Shown here: piece by piece, positions 8,399 to 15,563 of the stretch
Numbering within the stretch: position 1 is the stretch's first letter
Layout: the number at the start of each line of letters is the position of its first letter
Assembly: GCA_036939755.1 (NCBI GenBank)
Contig: JALLAZ010000702.1
Span: 1 to 15,563, forward strand
Length of the DNA: 15,563 nucleotides
Reading direction: 5' to 3'
DNA from: Stephanodiscus triporus
Lineage: Eukaryota; Bacillariophyta; Thalassiosirophyceae; Thalassiosirales; Thalassiosiraceae
Translations under genes and position numbers: made by a program
Notes under the pieces: generated by a model
What the model saw: the letters and a program-made list of their open reading frames with translations, nothing else
Databases searched by the model: none
Told to the model about the DNA's origin: nothing

Positions 8399-8702
8399 AT
8401 GACGGAGGCCATCAACTTGTCTGAATTGTGCCAGTGCAACGATTTTGTTGGCGTGCGAAAAGTACTCAAGGGCAAGGAGAAGCGGCTACTTCTAGTTATC
8501 CATGCAGTCTGTGTATGACATGAAGAAACTCTTTTCGTTACATCTAGGTGGTGATTCAATGTTGAAGCTGTACTGCGGGATGGATGCCACGAAGGCATGG
8601 AATGCCGTTAAGCACAGTGAAACGCCAGAAGTTGCAGCCACGCTCGAAACTTCATTAATACCAAGACCCTACTTAGTTGTCGAAGAAATTCTTCGATACT
8701 AG
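8399..8702 (+). pseudogene. Small cytochrome b5-like gene with an apparent frameshift
   Basis: From ATG 8399 the frame reads MTEAINLSELCQCNDF, then GKEKRLLLVIHAVCV and a stop at about 8516. The frame entered near 8502 continues the homology: VYDMKKLFSLHLGG, then GMDATKAWNAVKHS, ending at 8702. Together this is one cytochrome b5-like domain with both heme histidines: HLGG (family HPGG, Pro replaced by Leu) and KHS. The halves join if one base near 8500-8508 is extra. A 46-55-bp intron ending at the AG of 8507 would avoid the shift, but it would delete the LLLVI strand that belongs to the fold. Options are a sequencing error, a genuine frameshift mutation, or unusual splicing. Its 3' end overlaps the convergent gene by 30 bp. 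Confidence 0.5.
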
Positions 8703-9323
8703 CGAGAAGCAGTGCGCATCTTGTTTCGTGGTGTATGAATGGTTTGAAATAGAGCCCGTTCCTTTCTCTGCGCTTGTTCCCGCGTTCGTCCAATTGAAGG
8801 GTCCGATGTTTTGCCAATTCAATGTCCCCTCCACATAGAGGCACTGACACTCATAAGAAGTACACTTATAAGTAATCCCAACCAAATGAGACTGTAGCTC
8901 CCTGTCTGGAGTATTCACACACATCTCTGCACATACAGTAGAATCGTGAATAGAATCGAACGCACCAAACTCATAGGCCAAATTTCTTGTTGTATCAACA
9001 CAAGTGGCATGGCTTTGGACAAGTCTAAAGCGGTACCTGGCTCTGTAGAGTGATTTTTTGCTGTGAATTTGAGGTCTTTCATCAGGGATGCAGTGCGCGG
9101 ATTCATTGACACTGGCATGGGTTGAATTTTGATAGTACTGGGTTTCATTGCCCATGTGAATGTTGCTGGTTGCGCTAAGATATTCCTGGGATTCATTACC
9201 ACTCGAATTGAACGAGAACAAAAAGTTCATTGATCCACGAAGGGCCTGCGATTCACCATGAGCATGCACACCAAAAAGATTGGCGAGCCCCAAGCCTAGC
9301 ATTTTAAAGACAGCCAGTTGCAT
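8673..9323 (-). CDS. Secreted, sequon-rich cysteine-containing protein
   Basis: A single exon of 216 aa. The N-terminus (MQLAVFKMLGLGLANLFGVHAHG) has the hydrophobic pattern of a signal peptide, and there is no later membrane segment. I count seven N-x-S/T sequons and eight cysteines, an even number that would fit four disulfides. Most cysteines lie in a C-terminal half of the form CVD...CAEMC...LVGITYKC..YECQCLY, which recalls PAN/Apple- or WSC-like extracellular domains; I cannot assign a family firmly. It is probably an extracellular or cell-surface glycoprotein. The start codon is 120 bp from the divergent IFT38 start codon, so the two may share a promoter. The 3' end overlaps the cytochrome b5-like gene. 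Confidence 0.7.
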   Translation of the reverse strand: MQLAVFKMLGLGLANLFGVHAHGESQALRGSMNFLFSFNSSGNESQEYLSATSNIHMGNETQYYQNSTHASVNESAHCIPDERPQIHSKKSLYRARYRFRLVQSHATCVDTTRNLAYEFGAFDSIHDSTVCAEMCVNTPDRELQSHLVGITYKCTSYECQCLYVEGTLNWQNIGPFNWTNAGTSAEKGTGSISNHSYTTKQDAHCFSLVSKNFFDN

Positions 9324-9443
9324 TTTGGTTTGTTTGAGAGAGTGCCGACGTGTTGAGACAGTTTAAAATTTTCAATAGGACCCGCTTCGGCATTCGTTCC
9401 CCGCTCCCTGGTCTACATACCTCCTTGCGTCGTAACCGTAAGC

Positions 9444-10850
9444 ATGTCCGATCAAGAGGTATTCAAGCGTGAGTTCCACTGCTTCTATTCAAGTGATGTT
9501 CATTTGATGCTTGACTTGGTTACCGCACTCTCATCTAAGTCTCCGTCGGCACTTTCTGAACGCAGAGCTAAGTGAGATTTTGAGGCGTCTACACTACCCA
9601 CACACAATCTCTGCCAATAGCTTCAAATCGCCGAACTTCGAGCTAGTGGCGGGCATCCTATGTTGGATGGTCCAGAGATTGGATCGCACGATTCCCATCC
9701 ACGAAACAGTAGAATCGGAAGATGACAGGGTGCAATTTTTGAATAGCATCGCATCGGAAATTGCAACGAGGACGAATGTCTGCTTGGACAAGAGAAATCT
9801 GTATGCAGGAGATGACCGCGCAGTGAAAGAGCTTGTCAAAGTTGCCAGCATCCTGGACGAAGCATTGGCATTGGCCGAGGACGAGGCGTCAGCTTCGTCT
9901 GAGGAGGAGATTCAGCCCGAGGCAACTCTGGCAGCGGCCGAAAGGGCGAGAGCGCTGGTAAGCGAAATCACAGAAATTTGTGCTCGGCTTAGTAGCGTTA
10001 TGGAGAACGAAAGCGAAGATGGGAAAGAGAGGGCAAAGGCCTTGCGCTTCTTGAACTCCGTACCGGGCATATCCGGCGACAGTTCTCAGCGAGACAATAA
10101 TATAGAATCGAGCCTAACTCGACTTTTAGAAAGTACCAATGCAACCGTGGAGAGTCTCGACAAGCAATGCAAGATATTGATTTCCAACCAACGTGGCATG
10201 GAAGAAAAAATACGGAAGAAGACAATCGATTTAGAACGCACCTCAAAGCGATTAGAGAGTCTCAAGAACATTCGACCTGCATACATGGACGAGTACGAAA
10301 AGCTGGAGGAAGAACAGCAGGTAGAACACGAGCGGTATGTCGTGCGTTTGAGGAACGTGGACTATTTAGAAGGAGAGCTGACATCATTCAAGCAAGCTGT
10401 GATCGAGAGGCGGGCAAAAGTGGAACGTTCTACGAAGCGGATGCAGAAAAAATTCCGAGAGGAAGAGTTGTCAGTACTGAAGGGGCGCGATGACTCCATG
10501 TAAGTATAATTCGTATACAGAAGGATGCTGGACTCGCATTGTTATCGCTCTCCTTGACCTTAACGAGGTCATATGAATACTTTATTTCTTCTCAAAGGCG
10601 AGGGAATGGAGAAGATGATGCCAGGGAGACTGAAGAAAGCTTTGAAACAGTAGACGACGTGATCAGAATTGATGAAGGAAATAGAGTTACCGCCACCACG
10701 ACCAACACAACGCCAAGGGGTAACACTTCAATGAGGAGCGAGGAATCACAGTCAGAACCCTCGAATGGAGGCGAGCACTCTTCTGATGAGAGTGAATTAA
10801 CAGGCTCACTGATTCCAGACGACGACAGTGATAGCGACTCCAATTTCTAA
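9444..10850 (+). CDS. IFT38: Intraflagellar transport protein 38 (CLUAP1 family)
   Basis: Exons 9444-9468, 9566-10499 and 10598-10850 (introns 97 and 98 bp; phases 1 and 2) give 403 aa, close to the usual CLUAP1 length of about 410. The tiny first exon encodes MSDQEVFK and joins to QLSEILRRLHYPHTIS, matching the family start. Residues about 8-115 form the conserved N-terminal domain (SPNFELVAGILCWMVQR, EDDRVQFLNSIA, then LYAGDDRAVKELVKVASIL). Residues about 180-330 are charged and heptad-rich (coiled coil), and the tail is acidic and Ser-rich. IFT38 is a peripheral IFT-B subunit that carries cargo into growing flagella. In a diatom this would serve the flagellated male gamete. The 3' end is convergent with SEC62, 39 bp away. 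Confidence 0.93.
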
Positions 10851-10889
10851 TATGCGTTACAAAAACTAATGATGAAATCACACCCAAAT

Positions 10890-12301
10890 TTACTCTTCGT
10901 CGTCCTCAGTTTCTTCCACGTCTTCAACAAGGCTGTTCAGCAATGCCTCTGCAGCTTCCTCCTCAGATAGCTCCTTCTCCTCTTCATCCTCAGAATCTAA
11001 TTTCTTCAAAAGGTCTGCGAGCGTGGGCATCTTTGGTTTGTCAATACTCTCCTTGTCTTTTTGAGACATATCCGATAGCAATGTTCCAGCGTACAAGTCC
11101 TTGATGAAATCTCCTTGCCCTTTCACAAATCCATCAAACTCAGAAGGCTGCGTGACAGCCCAGTAGCAGAAGGAGAAAAAAGCGACGAAGACACCAATTC
11201 TGTACATCAGCTGTCCCTCCTTCGTCCTCTCAACAGAAATAACGGGCACAAATGATTCACAGAAGCCAAGTTGTTCGTCAAAAAGATTTGGTAGTATCCA
11301 ACATTCGAAGCCGATCATCCAGATGAACAGAAAGACCAAAGCGCGGAAGGTGATGAGGCAAAAGATGAAAATAAGGAGTGATACCGACATGTACCAGACG
11401 AAGACTTTGAGAAAGTTAGGCCAGATCGGGAAGCATGTGCAGACGAGGAAGCCAATAATGAGGCACGTTGTCATGAGATGGCTAAATTTTTTGTTCCCCT
11501 CGTATATCCAGGTGAAATACGCTGATTCGTCAAAGTCTCGAACTCGAGAGACCTATTCGGGAAAATTGTTGGAATAGCGAGTGTGCAGGGATGAGTTGTG
11601 AGGCAAACAATCGCTCGAAGGCATTAATGCTAAAATATGTCGTGGATCAAGACCCTCCCGAGAGGCATCTTGACGAAGGAGCCGAAGCCACTTGGTCAAT
11701 AATATCCAATCAAGAGGAATCCTTTAACAGTTTCTGTTGGCAGCAAGTAGCACCAATGGGGACATGGAATGGGTCCCATCGGCGACTCTAAAAAATGCTG
11801 CCGAATCTTCCTCCCACAGCCCTCACAGAAAGGCAACCAATTTCATTGATCTTACCTCCAACTCTCCCTTTGCCACTTTCTCCGATCGATGGATGAATTG
11901 TTTGGCACATAAATCCTTGCAGATGGCAATGGCATCCGGGCGAGAATCGATTTTTGGTAATTCCTTGGGCCACTTGGTTCCCTTCTTAGGCTCGACCAAG
12001 AAATTGACAAGTTTTTCCCCTAGTGCGCATTAATAAAGAGGGATATGAATGAGTAGGCAGACGCGGAAGAAGACAGCGAGAAAAACGAGACGCACATCAA
12101 CTCCAGCGTCGGACAGATGAGAGATTCATCACTGACACGCGCCGCAATCCACGCACCTTTAATGTAGTAAACCCGCTTATCCATCTCAACTGCCTCGCGA
12201 ACCGGCGGCCCTTCAGAACTTCTGAGGAAATCACATAGCTTCATCAGGTGCTTCTCATCTTCGTAGAAGTCTTTGGCGCTACCGCCGTTGCCGGACGCCA
12301 T
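10890..12301 (-). CDS. SEC62: ER protein translocation subunit SEC62
   Basis: Exon 1 is 12157-12301, exon 2 is 11856-12019 and exon 3 is 10890-11552 (minus strand); introns are 137 bp (GTGCGT, phase 1) and 303 bp (phase 0). The product is 323 aa. The N-terminal cytosolic domain shows LCDFLRSSEGPPVREAV, KRVYYIKG joined to EKLVNFLVEP, and KQFIHR, in the SEC62 order. AYFTWIYEG leads to the first membrane segment (about 130-146), then the lumenal FPIWPNFLKV and a second hydrophobic stretch (about 153-186) ending in WILPNL. A third hydrophobic patch (219-236) is less certain. The C-terminal tail (about 280-323) is strongly acidic. SEC62 acts with SEC61/SEC63 in post-translational import into the ER. 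In a diatom, plastid-bound proteins also pass through the ER first. The splice points are fixed by the conserved blocks on both sides. Confidence 0.93.
11553..11855 (-). other. Long (303-bp) second intron of SEC62
   Basis: This intron runs from GTAAGA to ATAG and is two to four times longer than the others in the window. No coding continuation is seen. I looked for snoRNA box motifs and saw no convincing C/D pair. Confidence 0.6.
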
Positions 12302-12655
12302 GATGGAGATCGAGATTGGCTGTTGTTAGGGACGAACCTCTTAGCGGCGCGATCGTTGGGAGCCAATCAAGCTAGGGGTGGGATTTTTTGCTCGTAAATT
12401 GATGACGTTACAACTGCGAAAGTATCGTAAGTAGGTAGGGTACGATATGTACCTAGTACTCTACTCTAGATACCTACCTCTATTATTTATTGGGAGATTA
12501 GGTAAAATACAAGTTTAAAGGTTCGACCATGTAAAATACTAAGTGGCGATTTCTGACCATTCAAATACTACGCCGACTTCGCACCTTTCAAAATGTACAA
12601 GTTTCGAGTTCGATTTTGAATTACGTGTACACGTCTATTATCGGACCGGGTAACA

Positions 12656-12729
12656 TATACACGCCTGAACAGAACTACTGTCGAACTATACACACTCAAG
12701 TGTAAATAGCTGTCAAAATATACACACTC
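12656..12729 (+). repeat. TATACACACTC repeats with 31-32-bp spacing
   Basis: A 19-bp unit occurs at 12679-12697 and 12711-12729 with 17 of 19 bases identical; both share TATACACACTC. A degenerate third copy (TATACAC) starts at 12656. The spacing of 31 and 32 bp is about three helical turns, which would put the copies on one face of the DNA. They could be subterminal transposase-binding sites of the adjacent MULE, or promoter elements. Confidence 0.5.
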
Positions 12730-12810
12730 GTCATAATCCCATGGTAAACTGACACAGTTTTGGCTATCGCTAAAACCCTTTCACCCGCCCTGCATCACCT
12801 TCCAACCTCC

Positions 12811-12817
12811 ATAAATA
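12811..12817 (+). promoter_or_regulatory. TATA-like element of the transposase gene
   Basis: ATAAATA lies about 125 bp before the transposase ATG and is followed by C-rich DNA. The location fits a core promoter; nothing else supports it. Confidence 0.25.
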
Positions 12818-12941
12818 CACAGCCCCCACACTCACTTCTCTCTGAAAGCGCACCTCCCTTACTCAGTTGGGCTTTGTTGCGCATCCCATACAATCGCACT
12901 TCTGCACGCAGCAGCTTCAGCAAATTGAAGCAAAGTGCACG

Positions 12942-15563
12942 ATGCCACCAAAGCGCAAGAAGCCCCCTCTGCGCCCTGATGAGAAATCGCCACGGAGTGG
13001 GCTATCACCCTCTAAGGCGCGCAGTGATGAGAAATCTCGCTCCAGACCAACAAAGCACAGTCCCAAAAAATCGTCGAAGGGAAACCCCTCCAAAAGCAAA
13101 CAGCGCGCCCCAGCAAAATCCGCACCAAACTCTAAGAAGGGTACTGCAAATGCCCTAGGCAAATCACCTGATGATGATCCACCCCCCAAGCGCCTCCGCA
13201 GTAATTCCAGAAAGGATGAAAATGTTACTGACTCTCCAGTGGCAGCGGCATCGTCCACTATAATATATAAATCGCTCTATGGGGGAGGGGGAGGGGGAGG
13301 GGAGGGGGAATCTGATGGCAATGAGTCGGAGGCGTCCTCCATTTTGGGAAAACGCAAGGGGAAGGCGGGCATGAGAACTGCGGGGAAACGCGCCGGTTCC
13401 GCAGTTGAGTCAGAGGAGGAGGGAGACATCGTGGAGGGAATGGTTGTCTTATCACGAAGTTCAAAGAGTGGAGAAAAGGAAGATTACGACCAGTATGTTT
13501 CCGATGGAAGTTCGACTACGAGTCACGAAAAGGTTGATGAAAAGGATGCGAATTATGTTCCCGAAGGTCTTGTATTTTCGGATGACGATGAATGTTTAAT
13601 TGATGTTGATTTGGAGTCGGAGGATGAGCGTCTTCGTTCGTCATTCCCCAAGGAGAAACCGCGCCGCAATCTGATCCCTGGTGGCCCACAAGCGCCCGAT
13701 CTAACGATGTTTCCAGAATCTGAAAGGGACGCTGTCTGGGCGAAATACAAGAAGGCGAGGAAGAAATACTCCGATGATGAACGGCAGAAGCGGTTGAAGA
13801 AGCAAAAGACTTTTGCCGGTGTCAGTGGAGATCAGAGCGAGCAGTTGCGCCCCATGTCCGATGTTGAAAAATATCGCCTCATCGAAGGACAAATCTTCAG
13901 TACTAAGGACATCCTCCAGCTCAGGATTGGGGAGGAGGCCAATCTCCGTGGTATTTGTATCCGAGTCGCTCGAAGCGATAATGCGAACTTAACTGTTGTG
14001 GGTCTGAACTTCTACGTCCATGCGTCTGTCCATGAGAACAGTGGATGGCACGTACGCCAGGCCATTTGTCGTGAATGTGACGATTACTTAAAGATTCCTC
14101 TCAAGGACATCGTTGATCCCGAGATTGTTGCAGCAAAGAAGGGATATTTGCGCATTCCGATTAAAGCGAGGTTCGTTGTCAGCATCATCAAAGAGGCTGT
14201 GGCCGAAAATCCAGGCCTGACGTATCAGTCTATCAGGGATATTATGAAACCGTACGCCAAGGACTATACCTTGACGGAGAGTGTCATTCAGGATGCGAGG
14301 GATCTTGCCAAGATAGAATTGTTCGGTTTAGCGGACGACAACGTCAAGTACGCTAAAGGAGTCATGGATGAGCTTAGAACAATGGGACACGAAGTTGAAA
14401 TGATCTACAGTGATCGCCGCACAACACTACAGATGGTTAGCACGGTGGTCCTCTATGAGGAGAACATGAGACGGAAGAAGGAGAAGCTACCGGCCCTGAG
14501 CAAAGAAATGCAAAGGACATATCTCATGAACTGGAAGGCCTCTAACGAAGTGTGGCTGAATACTGTATTTGGTTTGGCCGATGGACCTCAACTGCGGTTC
14601 CTCAGTGGTGTCTTATTTGCTACAGCAAGCAGCAAGACTATGGTTCCATTCCTCCAAAACGTTATCCAGGCGGACGGCGCCCATTCCTCATTTGGGAAAT
14701 ACACCCTTTTTTCAGCGTATGCATCGACGGCAAATGGAAACATGGCTCCACTGGCATTTGGTCTTCTGTTTGGCAACGAGGACACGAACAATTGGTCGAA
14801 GTTCTGGCGTTTTGTAATGAAAGTACACCCTTCGATCAACTCGAAATCAGTCACCATACTCACGGATCAGGACAAGGGTTCCATTGCTGCCGTTGCGAGC
14901 GAGGTACCAGATGCAGCGCAGTTTCATTGTTCATTCCATCGTCGGCAGAATATAGTGAAAACATTGGGTGGAGGAAAGGGAACCGCTCCCTTGACTGGTT
15001 TGTGGTTGTATAATCTCCTCGTTGGCTGCCATTCTATTGCCCAGCTCGAAAGAACAAAGGCAAAGTACTACCCGGACATGAGTCCAACTGCCCTTAACTA
15101 TCTCCAAAAGGTTGACGACACTCATCAGTATCCAGCAGCCCGATGTGCAATGGGTGATGACATCTGCATGTACGGCAAATCGGCATCGTCTGGGGTGGAA
15201 TCGATGAACCGCGCCAACAGTGTTGCTCGTGAACGGACAGCAGTCGATGTTCTTAATGCTGTGATCTTGCTTATAAAGTTGGAGGGGTCACGATTTGATT
15301 TCTACAAGCGAAAGGCTTGGGCTCGGGAGGATTATCTGACGAAACGCGGCATGGATCTGATGGAGGAAGCATTCCGGGATGTCAATGTGCGGGATTATCG
15401 GATCAACATCACCGAGTGCAATACTTTTCACAGAATCACGGTGAGCCATATGACTTCAACAAACGAATACGTCGTAACTATTCCAATGGAGGAACGAATG
15501 GGGACACGATATGGAACGTGCACGTGTGGTAAACCTAAGACAGATGGAATCCCGTGCAAGCAC
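12942..15563 (+). CDS. Mutator-like (MULE) transposase, 3' end beyond the window
   Basis: An uninterrupted frame of 874 codons starts at ATG 12942 and is still open at the last base. The first 300 residues are low-complexity: a basic start (PPKRKKPP, nuclear signal), Ser/Lys/Pro-rich stretches and a Gly run. The central part resembles the MULE/FAR1-related transposase core: D578 in QADGAHSSFGKYTLFSAY, D642 in ILTDQDKGS followed by FHCSFHRRQNI, and E753 in SSGVESMNRAN form a plausible DDE catalytic triad. The last residues, C860, C862, C872 and H874 (TCTCGKP...GIPCKH), are a SWIM zinc finger, typical of this family and normally near the C-terminus. No stop or frameshift interrupts it, so the element may be active or recently so. 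Domestication is the alternative; the missing 3' end and terminal repeats would decide. Confidence 0.88.
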   Translation, partial: MPPKRKKPPLRPDEKSPRSGLSPSKARSDEKSRSRPTKHSPKKSSKGNPSKSKQRAPAKSAPNSKKGTANALGKSPDDDPPPKRLRSNSRKDENVTDSPVAAASSTIIYKSLYGGGGGGGEGESDGNESEASSILGKRKGKAGMRTAGKRAGSAVESEEEGDIVEGMVVLSRSSKSGEKEDYDQYVSDGSSTTSHEKVDEKDANYVPEGLVFSDDDECLIDVDLESEDERLRSSFPKEKPRRNLIPGGPQAPDLTMFPESERDAVWAKYKKARKKYSDDERQKRLKKQKTFAGVSGDQSEQLRPMSDVEKYRLIEGQIFSTKDILQLRIGEEANLRGICIRVARSDNANLTVVGLNFYVHASVHENSGWHVRQAICRECDDYLKIPLKDIVDPEIVAAKKGYLRIPIKARFVVSIIKEAVAENPGLTYQSIRDIMKPYAKDYTLTESVIQDARDLAKIELFGLADDNVKYAKGVMDELRTMGHEVEMIYSDRRTTLQMVSTVVLYEENMRRKKEKLPALSKEMQRTYLMNWKASNEVWLNTVFGLADGPQLRFLSGVLFATASSKTMVPFLQNVIQADGAHSSFGKYTLFSAYASTANGNMAPLAFGLLFGNEDTNNWSKFWRFVMKVHPSINSKSVTILTDQDKGSIAAVASEVPDAAQFHCSFHRRQNIVKTLGGGKGTAPLTGLWLYNLLVGCHSIAQLERTKAKYYPDMSPTALNYLQKVDDTHQYPAARCAMGDDICMYGKSASSGVESMNRANSVARERTAVDVLNAVILLIKLEGSRFDFYKRKAWAREDYLTKRGMDLMEEAFRDVNVRDYRINITECNTFHRITVSHMTSTNEYVVTIPMEERMGTRYGTCTCGKPKTDGIPCKH
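12942..15563 (+). mobile_element. Mutator-like DNA transposon, partial
   Basis: This is inferred from the transposase. The left boundary is uncertain and may lie near 12490, where the AT-rich repeated DNA begins. The right end is outside the window. MULEs carry terminal inverted repeats and make 8-11-bp target duplications; neither can be checked here. Confidence 0.6.
13281..13310 (+). repeat. GGGGGA microsatellite inside the transposase frame
   Basis: An imperfect GGGGGA repeat encodes a run of Gly with two Glu residues in the disordered N-terminal region of the transposase. Slippage here would change the reading frame if not in multiples of three; it is in frame in this copy. Confidence 0.85.

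Larger units (their letters stand above)
12302..12941. other. Divergent intergenic region between SEC62 and the MULE transposase
   Basis: No gene is seen in these 640 bp. The SEC62 side has CCAAT motifs (12363-12367 on plus; 12315-12319 reads CCAAT on minus), TGACGTTA at 12403-12410 and two TATCGTA-type motifs (12423-12429, 12441-12447). From about 12491 the base composition changes and AT-rich repeats begin: GTAAAATAC at 12502-12510 and 12531-12539, the 12-bp palindrome ACGTGTACACGT at 12623-12634, and TATACAC repeats. This right part may be the 5' end of the transposon, but the terminal repeat cannot be tested because the element's other end is outside the window. Confidence 0.5.

Noticed and set aside
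12423..12478. AGGTAGG / CCTACCT inverted repeat as a transposon end
   Set aside because: Only 7 bp pair, there is no target duplication, and it sits on the SEC62 promoter side.
12760..13158. Pro/Ser-rich 132-aa frame overlapping the transposase start
   Set aside because: It overlaps the transposase N-terminal coding region in another frame and has no recognisable domain.
1..15563. CRISPR array, tRNA or rRNA genes
   Set aside because: No regularly spaced repeat array and no cloverleaf-like or rRNA-like sequence was seen; the DNA is eukaryotic nuclear in character.

Overview
This looks like nuclear DNA from a photosynthetic stramenopile, most likely a centric diatom. Most genes are split by short GT-AG introns (72-137 bp, with one of about 300 bp). 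Two small proteins start with a signal peptide followed by a GFAP motif, as in diatom plastid-targeting presequences. One gene encodes the intraflagellar-transport protein IFT38/CLUAP1, which fits a centric lineage with flagellated gametes. Species cannot be fixed from the window. All gene models were spliced by eye, using GT-AG sites, reading phase and conserved family motifs.

Layout, left to right. 1-503: non-coding, with small repeats. 504-4067 (+): a HAT1-type histone acetyltransferase whose N-terminal domain appears to be interrupted by three tandem bromodomains and an acidic linker. 4346-4805 (-) and 5501-5929 (-): a tandem pair of cold-shock-domain proteins with plastid-type presequences and an intron at the same codon. 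6330-8303 (+): a four-exon gene joining a HIRAN domain (DNA-end binding) to an AlkB-like 2OG-Fe(II) dioxygenase domain. 8399-8702 (+): a small cytochrome b5-like gene with an apparent one-base frameshift. 8673-9323 (-): a secreted, sequon-rich, cysteine-containing protein. 9444-10850 (+): IFT38/CLUAP1 in three exons. 10890-12301 (-): the ER translocation protein SEC62 in three exons. 12942 to the window end (+): an uninterrupted Mutator-like (MULE) transposase reading frame with DDE and SWIM motifs, cut by the window edge.

The genes do not form a pathway; this is an ordinary compact eukaryotic neighbourhood with convergent and divergent pairs, bordered on the right by a transposon. The best candidates for undescribed biology are two domain architectures: HAT1 with an internal triple-bromodomain array (writer and reader in one chain), and the HIRAN-AlkB fusion (DNA-end recognition plus oxidative demethylase fold). 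A 7-mer, TATCGTA, also recurs in the non-coding DNA near several of these genes far more often than chance would give.
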